Positions 7,658 through 14,955 of a DNA stretch of 14,955 bases are shown here, one piece after another. How positions within the stretch are numbered: the first letter of the stretch is position 1; each line of letters begins with the position of its first letter. Under the pieces are notes generated by a model. It was not told the origin of the DNA. It ran no database searches and worked only from the letters and a program-made list of their open reading frames with translations. The stretch lies in contig JAPLVQ010000172.1 in the NCBI GenBank assembly GCA_026397035.1, positions 1-14,955 of the forward strand, written 5' to 3'. The position numbers were made by a program, and so were the translations under genes. Source of the stretch: Candidatus Iainarchaeum sp. (GTDB taxonomy: Archaea > Iainarchaeota > Iainarchaeia > Iainarchaeales > JAAZKV01).

Positions 7658-7900
7658 ATGAACGACGAGGTTGTTTTGATAATGCAGGATATTCTTGCTG
7701 ACCGCGCGGTTCCAAGAAACATCAGGGCAAAAGTTGAGGAAGCTGTTTCTAAAGTAAAAAAGAACGGTATTACTGCATTAAGCGAAGCTATTTACTTGCT
7801 TGATGATATTAGTAATGACGTGAATATGCCGGACCATACCCGTACGGATATTTGGCATCTTATTTCACTTATAGAAGCGGAAAAAGAAAAGATTAAATAA
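7658..7900 (+). CDS. UPF0147 family protein
   Basis: Small acidic helical protein of 80 residues, the normal length of UPF0147, an archaeal family of unknown role. Family landmarks are EVVLIMQDILAD, VPRNIRAKVEEA, and the C-terminal half LLDDISNDVNMPDHTRTDIW followed by HLISLIE. It has no membrane segment or cofactor motif. ATG 7658 gives the usual N-terminus (MNDEVVLIM); the in-frame TTG at 7637 would add seven residues that the family lacks. It lies 55 bases before the DP1 gene on the same strand and has its own TATA box, so it is probably first in the transcript that carries PolD. Confidence 0.9.
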   Translation: MNDEVVLIMQDILADRAVPRNIRAKVEEAVSKVKKNGITALSEAIYLLDDISNDVNMPDHTRTDIWHLISLIEAEKEKIK

Positions 7901-7955
7901 AAAGTGTTTTCGCGGACAATTTAGTTTATTCCCTGTCAATAGGGTTTGAATAGGA

Positions 7956-9710
7956 ATGCAGGAAAGTAACACAATTCAGCTTGAAGATAAAGCTTCAAAC
8001 GATACTGTCCAAAAAAGTAATTCTTCTTCTCAAGGCAATGATAACTCCTTAAATAACAATAATTATTCATCTCAAAATAATAATTCGCCCCAAAATAATA
8101 ATTCATCTCAAAGCAACAGTAATTCTCAAATAATTAATTCTTTAGAGAATACTTTTTTAACTCCAAAAGACGAAGAAAATGCTTTTATTTTAAACAAAAA
8201 AATAGAGAATGAAGTTCTTTCTTTTGCTGAAAATATCGGATTAATGCTTTCAAAGTCGGCGGTGTATTTGCTTGTGAAAAATGATTGTTGGAAAGAAATT
8301 CTAAAAGAGCTTTTTAATGAAGGCGTTTTTTTTGTTGACCCCAATGTTCTTGAAAAAAAGCTTTCAAGGACTAAACTTGCGCAGGTAACTCAAGAAGTGG
8401 AAGTTAGAAAAGCTTCTTTTATTGCGCAGGCAAAAGACAGGGCGGCTACTTTTAGAGTAATGGAAGAATATGATGTTACTGGTAAGAGTAATTCTGAAGG
8501 AAAAGTTGATGATTTTTTGAGACTTTTTAGAAGTAAGTTTGAGTTGCTTTCATCAATGTTAAAAACAAGGCATAATCTTTCTCCAAAACCGATTAAGAGT
8601 CTTGCCGGCATTGCCGACAGGGAGAAAGTAGATGTTATTGGTATTGTAAACAAAAAGTGGATTACAAAAAAAGGACATACTGCTTTTGAAATTGAGGATC
8701 TTGAGGCAAAATGTATTGCGCTTGTAATGGAAAAAGAAAAGGATGTACAGGCTAAAGCCGAGAGGATTCTTGAGGATAATGTTGTTGGTATTAAAGGCAC
8801 TAAGTGGGGCAAGGATTTTATTATTATTAAAGAAGTTTATTGGCCTGATGTTCCAATTCGCCCCGCAAAGACTATTAATGATGATGTTTTTATCGGCGGG
8901 ATTACCGATATGCATGTAGGGAGTAAGCTTTTTTTTGAGGATCAGTTTAACAGGCTCCTTGATTATATTAACGGAAAAAATCTTTCACCTAAACAGCAGG
9001 AGAGGGTGGGGAAGATTCAATACTTGATGGTTACAGGGGATAATGTTGCGGGGGTCGGGGTTTATCCGGGGCAGTTTGACGAATTATTAATTAAAGATAT
9101 TTATGAGCAGTACGCAAAGTTTGAGGATTTAATGCTGCAAATTCCTGACTATATTCATACTTTTATTTGTCCGGGACAGCATGATGCGGTTAGGCGTGCC
9201 GAGCCACAGCCTGCGATTGATAAAGAATTTGTTCCGCGGCTCTCAAAGTTAAGAAATTTTCATTTTATTTCTTCTCCTTCCTGGGTGGATGTTGAGGGAG
9301 TGAAGAATCTTATTTATCACGGTCCGAGTGTTAATGACTTGATTAGTAGTGTTAATTTTCTTACAATGTCGGCTCCGCAGGAAGGAATGCTTGAGCTTTT
9401 GAAAAAGAGGGATTTAATGCCTAAATATGGCGGAAAGAACCCTTACGTTCCTGAAGGAAGAGATTATATGGTTATTAAGGAAGAGCCGGATATTATTTGG
9501 TTTGGGGATGTGCATCATAAAGGATACCTTTCTTATCGCGGAACCTCAATTCTTAATTCTGGCTGCTGGGAGGGCCAGACTGATTTTCAAAAAAAGATGG
9601 GCCATACTCCGACTCCCTGTATTTTTCCGACAATTAGCCTAAAAGACCGGGCAATTAGCGAGACGCATTTCTCAAAAGAGACTGTGGAAGAGGGAAAAAC
9701 TAGTGTCTGA
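7956..9710 (+). CDS. polB: DNA polymerase D small subunit DP1
   Basis: Small (exonuclease) subunit of the archaeal replicative polymerase PolD, 584 residues. Residues 1-65 are a disordered Asn/Ser/Gln-rich tail; 70-220 are mostly helical; an OB-fold region (about 222-310) begins VDVIGIVNKKW; the calcineurin-like phosphoesterase domain follows. Its motifs are ITDMHVGS (316-323), GDNVAGVGVYPGQ (361-373), PGQHDAVRRAEPQP (406-419), HG (455-456) and GDVHHKG (517-523), with the family signature TDFQKKMGH (542-550). Several positions differ from the usual GDxVDG, GNHD and GHxH of the family, so the 3'-5' exonuclease may be altered. The start is ATG 7956 with AGG upstream. The stop overlaps the DP2 start by eight bases, so the subunits are translationally coupled. 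Confidence 0.93.
   Translation: MQESNTIQLEDKASNDTVQKSNSSSQGNDNSLNNNNYSSQNNNSPQNNNSSQSNSNSQIINSLENTFLTPKDEENAFILNKKIENEVLSFAENIGLMLSKSAVYLLVKNDCWKEILKELFNEGVFFVDPNVLEKKLSRTKLAQVTQEVEVRKASFIAQAKDRAATFRVMEEYDVTGKSNSEGKVDDFLRLFRSKFELLSSMLKTRHNLSPKPIKSLAGIADREKVDVIGIVNKKWITKKGHTAFEIEDLEAKCIALVMEKEKDVQAKAERILEDNVVGIKGTKWGKDFIIIKEVYWPDVPIRPAKTINDDVFIGGITDMHVGSKLFFEDQFNRLLDYINGKNLSPKQQERVGKIQYLMVTGDNVAGVGVYPGQFDELLIKDIYEQYAKFEDLMLQIPDYIHTFICPGQHDAVRRAEPQPAIDKEFVPRLSKLRNFHFISSPSWVDVEGVKNLIYHGPSVNDLISSVNFLTMSAPQEGMLELLKKRDLMPKYGGKNPYVPEGRDYMVIKEEPDIIWFGDVHHKGYLSYRGTSILNSGCWEGQTDFQKKMGHTPTPCIFPTISLKDRAISETHFSKETVEEGKTSV
8025..8141 (+). repeat. Asn/Ser/Gln low-complexity tract at the DP1 N-terminus
   Basis: Residues 24-62 of DP1 are almost only Asn, Ser and Gln, built on a roughly six-residue unit QNNNSS / QNNNSP (CAAAATAATAATTC repeated). 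The DNA looks like a slippage-grown array. No fold is expected; it would be a flexible tail. Confidence 0.85.
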
Positions 9711-11850
9711 AAATATTTCTTCAAATGAACAGAATTCTAAAAGTATTCAATCAACTGAACAAAGCCCTAAAAATATTTCTTTAACTGAACAAAATCCCAA
9801 AATTACTCCTTTAATTGAACAAAATCATAAAAATATTCAATCAACCGAGCAAAACTCCAAAAATATCCCATTAACCAAGCAAAATTCCAGTATTATTCAA
9901 TTAACTGAACAACAATTCGAGACTCCTTTCACTGTTGAAGAGAAAGAAAAGCGCGGGTTAGTAAAAAAACTTTCCCCGCAGGAAATGATTTTGCAGAAAG
10001 TTCCTTTCGCCGCAGAGAAACATTTGCTGGATTATTTTGAGAGTATTCAAAAACGGACTCTTTCTGTTTTTAATGCGGCTCAGGCTGCAAGAAATAAAGG
10101 ACTGGATCTTGTTGATTCTGTTGAAGTTATTCCTGCAATGGATCTTGCGGATCGTGTGGAATCCATTATTGGTCTTTTTGGTCTTGCGAAAAGGTTTAGA
10201 GAAATTTTTAATGAATCAAAGGACAGGCGTAAAGCATATTTTCAGCTTTTTAGGGAGATTCTTGACCAGAAATGGTGGAAGATTCCTTCCGAACAGCAAA
10301 GGGTTGAGACAGGAATTAAGGCTTGTCTTTTAATTGAAACTGAAGGGGTTGTTGTTGCTCCGCTTGACGGGGTGCCAAAAGTTGAGATTAATTCTAACCA
10401 GGATGGAACAAAATATATTGATATTTATTTTGCGGGTCCGATTAGGGCTGCAGGCGGTTCTTCAACGGTTATTCCGCTTATTCTTGGGGATTTTGCAAGA
10501 ACTCATTTGGGGCTTGACAGATATAAGCCGACCCAAGATGAAATTGAGCGTTACGTTGAAGAGATTGGAATTTATCAGACGGATGTTATTTCGCGCCAGT
10601 ACATTATGAGTGATGAAGAAATTAGGATTATTATTACTGGTTGTCCTGTTTGCATTAACGGGGTTCAGACTGAGGAAGTGGAAGTTTTGGTTCACCGTGA
10701 TATTCCTCAAGTGAAAGGGAATAGGATTCGCGGCGGAATGGGACTTGTTGTTTCTGAAGGTTTAGCGCTTAAGGCGCTTTGGGTGATGAAGACTGCTAAA
10801 GATTTGGGGCTAAATTGGGATTTTTTAGAAAAAATTGTGAAAGTTGAAAAAACTCAGACAAAAATTGAAATTAAACCGAACAAAGCCTATCTAGACAGGC
10901 TTGCCGCAGGCAGACCGATTCTTGCGTATCCAAGTACTTGGGGCGGTTTTAGATTAAGATATGGAAGAGGACGAAATACCGGGATAATGGCTAAAGCAAT
11001 TAATCCTTCTACAATGATTTTGCTTGACGAGTTTATTGCTGTTGGGACTCACGGCCGAATTGAACGCCCTGGTAAAGCAACTCAGTTTTTTCCCTGCAAT
11101 ACTATTGATGGTCCGATTGTTTTACTTAAAGACGGGGAAGTTCGACGTGTTAATACTAAAGAGGAAGCAGAACTGTTAAAGGCAAGCGTTGAAAAAATTA
11201 TTTATATTGGGGATCTTCTTGCAACATTTGGGGATTTTAAAAAAAGCGCTCATCCGCTTATTCCTGTAGGTTATTGCGAGGAATGGTGGGTGCTTGATTT
11301 AAAAAAAGCGGTTGAAATAACTAAAAATAATGAGAAGCTTAAAGAACTGGGTTTAGAATATTTGCTTTCTTCAAATATTTCCGATTTGAGAAAGATTAGC
11401 GAGGACACAGCTCTTCTTCTTTCAAAAGAATTTAATATTCCGCTTCACTCGAACTTTTTACATTTTTACCGCGCGCTTAATCTAAAAGAAATTATTATGC
11501 TAAAAGAGTTTTTAAGTACTGGGCTCTTTGAAACTACAGTTTCTGAAAATAAGAAGTTTGAAGGTAATTCTCCGGAAATTAAAACCAGTAACTTAATTCT
11601 AAAAATTGAGAATAAACCCGAGGAAAAGAAGCTTCTTGAGAGAATTGGTGTTCCTCACAAAATCAGTGCTGGAAAAATTATTATTAGTGATTTTGCAAAA
11701 AGCCTTTTAATGACTTTTGGACTTGAAGCCAGCGCTGATTTAAAAGTTATTGTTACTTTGCGCGAAAATGGAGTCACTTCAGTACAAACCCAAACTGAAT
11801 CATTGGCGGACGAATGGGTCGGCCGGAACAGGCGAAGCCTAGAGAAATGA
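9703..11850 (+). CDS. polC: DNA polymerase D large subunit DP2, N-terminal part
   Basis: First part of the PolD large subunit, 715 residues. It starts at GTG 9703, overlapping the DP1 stop. Residues 9-68 are six decapeptide repeats; the conserved protein begins near 108 (LLDYFESIQKR). Landmarks are EGVVVAPLDGV (214-224) and FAGPIRAAGGSS (243-254), the family GPIRsAGGT segment, then the ITGCPVCINGVQTEEVEV segment and IRGGMGLVVSEG. Native DP2 sequence runs to about residue 700 (TQTES); the last 15 residues, LADEWVGRNRRSLEK, are an out-of-frame reading of the DNA that encodes the conserved GxRMGRPE motif in the next frame. The remainder of DP2 therefore lies in the overlapping downstream gene. 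This part alone lacks the catalytic aspartates. Confidence 0.92.
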   Translation: MSENISSNEQNSKSIQSTEQSPKNISLTEQNPKITPLIEQNHKNIQSTEQNSKNIPLTKQNSSIIQLTEQQFETPFTVEEKEKRGLVKKLSPQEMILQKVPFAAEKHLLDYFESIQKRTLSVFNAAQAARNKGLDLVDSVEVIPAMDLADRVESIIGLFGLAKRFREIFNESKDRRKAYFQLFREILDQKWWKIPSEQQRVETGIKACLLIETEGVVVAPLDGVPKVEINSNQDGTKYIDIYFAGPIRAAGGSSTVIPLILGDFARTHLGLDRYKPTQDEIERYVEEIGIYQTDVISRQYIMSDEEIRIIITGCPVCINGVQTEEVEVLVHRDIPQVKGNRIRGGMGLVVSEGLALKALWVMKTAKDLGLNWDFLEKIVKVEKTQTKIEIKPNKAYLDRLAAGRPILAYPSTWGGFRLRYGRGRNTGIMAKAINPSTMILLDEFIAVGTHGRIERPGKATQFFPCNTIDGPIVLLKDGEVRRVNTKEEAELLKASVEKIIYIGDLLATFGDFKKSAHPLIPVGYCEEWWVLDLKKAVEITKNNEKLKELGLEYLLSSNISDLRKISEDTALLLSKEFNIPLHSNFLHFYRALNLKEIIMLKEFLSTGLFETTVSENKKFEGNSPEIKTSNLILKIENKPEEKKLLERIGVPHKISAGKIIISDFAKSLLMTFGLEASADLKVIVTLRENGVTSVQTQTESLADEWVGRNRRSLEK
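9727..9906 (+). repeat. six tandem 30-bp units encoding decapeptides in DP2
   Basis: Six in-frame units of ten residues follow each other: EQNSKSIQST, EQSPKNISLT, EQNPKITPLI, EQNHKNIQST, EQNSKNIPLT, KQNSSIIQLT, then a final EQ. The consensus is EQNxKNIxLT. Units differ at third positions and some residues, so the array is not freshly duplicated. It forms an extension absent from typical DP2 proteins. Confidence 0.92.
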
Positions 11851-13451
11851 AAGGGAATCCTCACTTGCTTTTCCCAATCGGGTTAAAGGGGGGAAGTACT
11901 AGGAGCCTGAACAAGGCAATTGATTCTATGCATAATGAATCAAGAAAAGCTACTGTCGAGATTGCAGAATATTTTTGTCCGAAGTGCAGAAAAATCTCTA
12001 TTCAAAATACTTGTTTTTCTTGTAATGAGCGCGGGGTGCGTCTTAATTATTGCAAGCAGTGCAAAAAATCTGTTACGGGGGATACTTGTGGTATTTGCAA
12101 CTCAAAAACTGTTGCCGCTGGCGAGCATGAAATTGATCTTTTTGCTCTTACAGAACGCGCAAAACATTTTCTTGGAGAAAATATTCTTCCTGACCCGATT
12201 AAAGCTGTGCGTGGAATGATTGCTGAAGTTAAGGAAGTTGAGCCGATTGAGAAAGGAATTTTGCGCGCAAAGCATAATGTTCATATTTTTCGTGACGGGA
12301 CTTCCCGTTTTGAATTACTTAATGCGGTAATTACTCATTTTCGTCCAAGAGAACTTAATTTGAGCGTGGAGAAAGTTAAGGAACTGGGATATGTAATGGA
12401 TATTTATAGAAAAGATATTACTAGTATTGACCAGACTATTGAGCTTTACCCGCAGGATGTTGTGGTGAACGAGACTTGCGGTGACTGGCTTGTTAGAATC
12501 AGCCAGTTTACTGACGATTTACTTGAAAAGTTTTACAAGCTTCCAAGGTATTATAATGCTAAGACTAAAGAGGATTTAATTGGTGAAATTGTTCTTGGTC
12601 TTGCTCCTCACACGTCTGCTGCTGTGAATTCGCGCATTCTTGGTTATACTAAAGCTCGTCTTGGTTTTGGTCATCCTTACTTTGTTTGCGCAAAAAGAAG
12701 AAACGTGGATGGAGACCAGGATTCTTTAATGCTCTTAATGGATGCTTTACTTAATTTTTCTCATAAATATCTTTCTCATAAAAGCGGGGGCAGAATGGAT
12801 GCGCCGCTTGTTTTCACAATAATTGTTAATCCTTCAGAGGTTGATGATGAAGTACATAAAATGGAGACTTGCTGGAGTTTCCCGCTAGAGCTTTATGAGA
12901 AATCTCTTAATGTTTGCGAACCGAATATGCCTATTGAGACTGTAAAAGATAGATTAGGAAAATCTTCACAATATTGCGGGATTGGTTTTACTCATGACAC
13001 GGAGCTTTTTGATGAAGGACCAAAAATGTCTCGTTATGTTCAGCTCAAAACCATGGATGAGAAAATTCAGCGCCAGAACACTTTGCAGAAGAAAATTATG
13101 GCAGTGAATGCTAAAGATGCTCTTGAAAGAGTAATGGGTTCGCACTTCTTACCTGATATTATTGGTAACGCCCGTGCTTTCTCCCGCCAGACTTTTAGAT
13201 GCACTACTTGTAATGAGAAATACAGAAGAATTCCGCTTAGCGGTAAATGTTATAAGTGTGGTAAGTCAACTATTATTCTTACAATTCATGAAGGCTCGGT
13301 GCGTAAATACTTAAAAATCGCCCAGAATATGGCTCGTCAGGAGAATTTATCTCCTTACTTAATCCAGCGCCTCAATATGATTGAGAAAGAAATTAACTCT
13401 GTATTCAAGAGTGACAAGGTACAGCAAAAAAGCTTGTTTGAGTTCGCGTGA
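11814..13451 (+). CDS. polC: DNA polymerase D large subunit DP2, C-terminal catalytic part
   Basis: Second part of the PolD large subunit, 545 residues, carrying the polymerase active site. It begins at the Met of the conserved motif MGRPEQAKPREMK. Four CxxC pairs follow (55/58, 67/70, 80/83, 92/95), enough for two zinc sites. The catalytic motif NVDGDQDS (297-304) supplies Asp299 and Asp301. A C-terminal zinc site has Cys463/466 and 479/482. The protein ends in QKSLFEFA (538-545), a good match to a PCNA-binding PIP box. Frame -1 relative to the first part, it is open only from 11799, after a TGA at 11796-11798, so it could be made by re-initiation at ATG 11814, by frameshifting, or from a continuous gene if one base is missing here. 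ATG 11847 overlaps the first part's stop as ATGA. Confidence 0.93.
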   Translation: MGRPEQAKPREMKGNPHLLFPIGLKGGSTRSLNKAIDSMHNESRKATVEIAEYFCPKCRKISIQNTCFSCNERGVRLNYCKQCKKSVTGDTCGICNSKTVAAGEHEIDLFALTERAKHFLGENILPDPIKAVRGMIAEVKEVEPIEKGILRAKHNVHIFRDGTSRFELLNAVITHFRPRELNLSVEKVKELGYVMDIYRKDITSIDQTIELYPQDVVVNETCGDWLVRISQFTDDLLEKFYKLPRYYNAKTKEDLIGEIVLGLAPHTSAAVNSRILGYTKARLGFGHPYFVCAKRRNVDGDQDSLMLLMDALLNFSHKYLSHKSGGRMDAPLVFTIIVNPSEVDDEVHKMETCWSFPLELYEKSLNVCEPNMPIETVKDRLGKSSQYCGIGFTHDTELFDEGPKMSRYVQLKTMDEKIQRQNTLQKKIMAVNAKDALERVMGSHFLPDIIGNARAFSRQTFRCTTCNEKYRRIPLSGKCYKCGKSTIILTIHEGSVRKYLKIAQNMARQENLSPYLIQRLNMIEKEINSVFKSDKVQQKSLFEFA

Positions 13452-13471
13452 AATAGCTCTAAGATGATTTT

Positions 13472-14101
13472 ATGAATAAAAAGTTTGAAAGCATTTATCA
13501 AAAACCCGAATCAGCCCCTTGGACATTTAAAAAAATACCCAAAGAAATTAAAGAATTAGTTCAAAAAGGAATTTTGCGTAAAGGTATACGGGTTTTAGAA
13601 GTTGGCTGTGGAGAGGGTCACCACTCCATATTTTTGGCACGGCATGGGCTAAATATCTTGGCGATTGACTCTTCAAGAAAAGCGATTGAATTTGCAAAAG
13701 AAAATGTCAGCAAAGAGAATATCCCAGTTGAATTCAGTCAACCTGACTATCACGAAATACATAAGTTAAAAGAAAAATTTGATTTTATATTTGATTGGCG
13801 CTTTTTGCATGAAATCACTAATGAAAACGACCGGATCAAATACCTTGAAGAAATTTCACAGCATCTCAAACCAAACGGCATGTATTTATCCGTTTCATTC
13901 AGCGGAGATTCTGAATTTATGGGTAAAAGAAAATTAAGGGTAGCCCCTGCAGGATTTGAAATATACTTTTCAACACTCCTCAATTTAGAAAATCTTTTCA
14001 GCAAGAATTTTGAGAGTATTGAATCAAAACACATTTTAGTTCCACAAAAGCCGAATCTAAAAATAAAAGCAAATTATATTCTATGCAGACCAAGGCTATA
14101 A
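13472..14101 (+). CDS. class I SAM-dependent methyltransferase
   Basis: Soluble protein of 209 residues with a Rossmann-type methyltransferase core. Motif I is VLEVGCGEGHHS (41-52), which binds S-adenosylmethionine; the acidic residue closing strand 2 is Asp66 in ILAIDSS; the strand-4 region is FDFIFDWRFLHEI (103-115), and a later strand is LKPNGMYLSVSFSG. The N-terminal PESAPWTFKKIP and the overall layout recall TehB/thiopurine-methyltransferase-like enzymes, which often act on small molecules, but the substrate cannot be named. GATGAT lies just before ATG 13472 as a likely ribosome site. It starts 20 bases after DP2 and could be read from the same transcript; it converges with the radical SAM gene with seven bases between stops. 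Its A-rich wording differs somewhat from the T-rich style of the upstream genes. Confidence 0.85.
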   Translation: MNKKFESIYQKPESAPWTFKKIPKEIKELVQKGILRKGIRVLEVGCGEGHHSIFLARHGLNILAIDSSRKAIEFAKENVSKENIPVEFSQPDYHEIHKLKEKFDFIFDWRFLHEITNENDRIKYLEEISQHLKPNGMYLSVSFSGDSEFMGKRKLRVAPAGFEIYFSTLLNLENLFSKNFESIESKHILVPQKPNLKIKANYILCRPRL

Positions 14102-14108
14102 TAAGATA

Positions 14109-14954
14109 CTAAATTCCAGTTATAAACTTTTTGTACTTTGAGCTCCTGATTACACAGTAAAATTTATCATCAACTTTTCTAAATTGTTTTATAAATTGGT
14201 CATGAATTTTCACAGCAGTTTCAATATCTGTATCAAAAATATTGACTGTTTTGCCAGTCATTTCAAGTGTGTAGGGGCAGGCAAGAAGACTCCCATCTAT
14301 GCCAAATGTTATTCCATTAAAGAAATAGCCGCAATTACCAGTTCTAGGCGTGTAATTTGTAACGGAGTAATTCTTTTTGGCAGTTTTCAAATTACATTCA
14401 AACAATCCCGCGTTTTCTTGAGCGTTTCCTTTCATAACAGGGTAATTAAATGCAAGCTTAATGTCGTTTCCACAAAATTCAAAAATTTGTTTTGCCTCCA
14501 TTTTGCTTGTCGCTGTTATTAATACATTCATTGCCAGCATAACAACTCTTTTTCCTTTTCGTGTGCATGCTTTACCAGAATAAATCTTTCTGCAATACTC
14601 AATATTTTGCATTACCCTGTCAAATGAACCTTTTGTTCCTGTAAGATATTCATACTTGTTCTTTTGCAGACTGTCAACGCTGAAAACAATTGACGCGTTT
14701 TTGCTTACAAGAAAATTAGCAAGTTTCTCATCAAGGTAGTAGCCATTTGTAAAGATTATTTTATACAAGCCAAGTGTTTCGGCATAGGAAATTATTGTTT
14801 TAAAATTAGGGGCAAGGGTTGTTTCACCCTCTCCTATGAAAACTACCGTTCTAATTCCAAGCTTTTCTTTTGCCTCCTTTATAATTGCCTTAATCTTTTT
14901 TATATGAAGTAGCACCGATTTAGATGGAACCATATTGCAGCATTTTTTACAAGC
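14109..14954 (-). CDS. radical SAM protein, 5' end beyond the window
   Basis: The frame is open to the right edge, so the Met at 14933 is internal. The first visible residues, ACKKCCNMVPSK, contain the CxxC half of the radical SAM CxxxCxxC iron-sulfur motif, with the first Cys expected just outside. Further marks are VVFIGEGETTL, the family GGEP-like strand-2 motif, IIFTNGYYL (the TNG motif), and FSVDSLQKNKYEYLTG, typical of the radical SAM barrel. The C-terminal region holds NCGYFFNGITFGIDGSLLAC and a later Cys (260 counting from Met 14933), like a SPASM or twitch auxiliary-cluster domain with few cysteines. The 281 visible residues end at TAG 14109-14111. The substrate is not identifiable; peptide-modifying or cofactor enzymes are both possible. 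Confidence 0.85.
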   Translation of the reverse strand, partial: ACKKCCNMVPSKSVLLHIKKIKAIIKEAKEKLGIRTVVFIGEGETTLAPNFKTIISYAETLGLYKIIFTNGYYLDEKLANFLVSKNASIVFSVDSLQKNKYEYLTGTKGSFDRVMQNIEYCRKIYSGKACTRKGKRVVMLAMNVLITATSKMEAKQIFEFCGNDIKLAFNYPVMKGNAQENAGLFECNLKTAKKNYSVTNYTPRTGNCGYFFNGITFGIDGSLLACPYTLEMTGKTVNIFDTDIETAVKIHDQFIKQFRKVDDKFYCVIRSSKYKKFITGI

Positions 14955-14955
14955 A

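Noticed and set aside
7931..7944. CCCT-GTCAAT-AGGG hairpin before DP1
   Set aside because: Only four base pairs in the stem with no flanking support; it may instead reflect the ribosome-site region and is too weak to call a terminator or regulator.
10037..10609. Leu/Arg-rich plus-strand frames inside the DP2 N-terminal part
   Set aside because: They are out-of-frame readings of conserved DP2 sequence and have no motif of their own.
11814..11850. Intein or mobile insertion as the cause of the DP2 split
   Set aside because: There is no extra sequence at the junction; the two frames overlap and align to the family without a gap.
11790..11850. Classical -1 slippery heptamer in the DP2 overlap
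   Set aside because: No X-XXY-YYZ pattern exists in the zone where both frames are open (11799-11850), so programmed slippage of the usual kind is unsupported.

Overview
The window is a stretch of an A+T-rich archaeal genome. The protein set is archaeal: ribosomal proteins uS15 and eS1 (S3Ae), CDP-archaeol synthase, an archaeosortase, archaeal-type SecF/SecD, a NOG1-like GTPase, a UPF0147 protein and both subunits of the family D DNA polymerase. Short spacers, overlapping starts, a low-complexity replication polymerase and start sites with GTGAT/GGTG Shine-Dalgarno matches would suit a small-genome DPANN lineage (Woesearchaeota/Pacearchaeota-like). That placement is inference; no rRNA or tRNA gene is present to fix it.

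Layout. 1-1059 (+): end of rpsO (uS15), a small unrecognised reading frame, then eS1. 1080-3081 (+): a membrane and lipid group made of a DUF92/TMEM19 protein, CDP-archaeol synthase (carS) and an archaeosortase that overlaps carS by one base. 3082-3437: no intact gene, but a decayed minus-strand coding remnant. 3438-6307 (-): secF then secD, separated by a degenerate 22-23 bp tandem repeat. 6463-7449 (+): NOG1-like GTPase, divergent from secF. 7658-13451 (+): UPF0147, PolD small subunit (DP1), and PolD large subunit (DP2) in two overlapping frames. 13472-14101 (+): class I methyltransferase. 14109-14954 (-): radical SAM protein cut by the window edge.

How the genes relate. DUF92, CarS and the archaeosortase may belong together: CarS makes the CDP-archaeol precursor of polar lipids, and archaeosortases are thought to swap protein C-termini for a lipid anchor. 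SecDF supports protein export. UPF0147 and the PolD genes look like one transcription unit for replication.

The main oddities are in PolD. DP2 is broken by a -1 frame change exactly at its conserved G-x-R-M-G-R-P-E motif, so that the motif Met can serve as a start codon for the catalytic half. Both subunits carry repetitive low-complexity N-terminal tails (Asn/Ser/Gln-rich in DP1, a six-fold decapeptide repeat in DP2). DP1 also departs from the textbook metal-binding motifs at several positions. I found no mobile element, CRISPR array, tRNA or rRNA.
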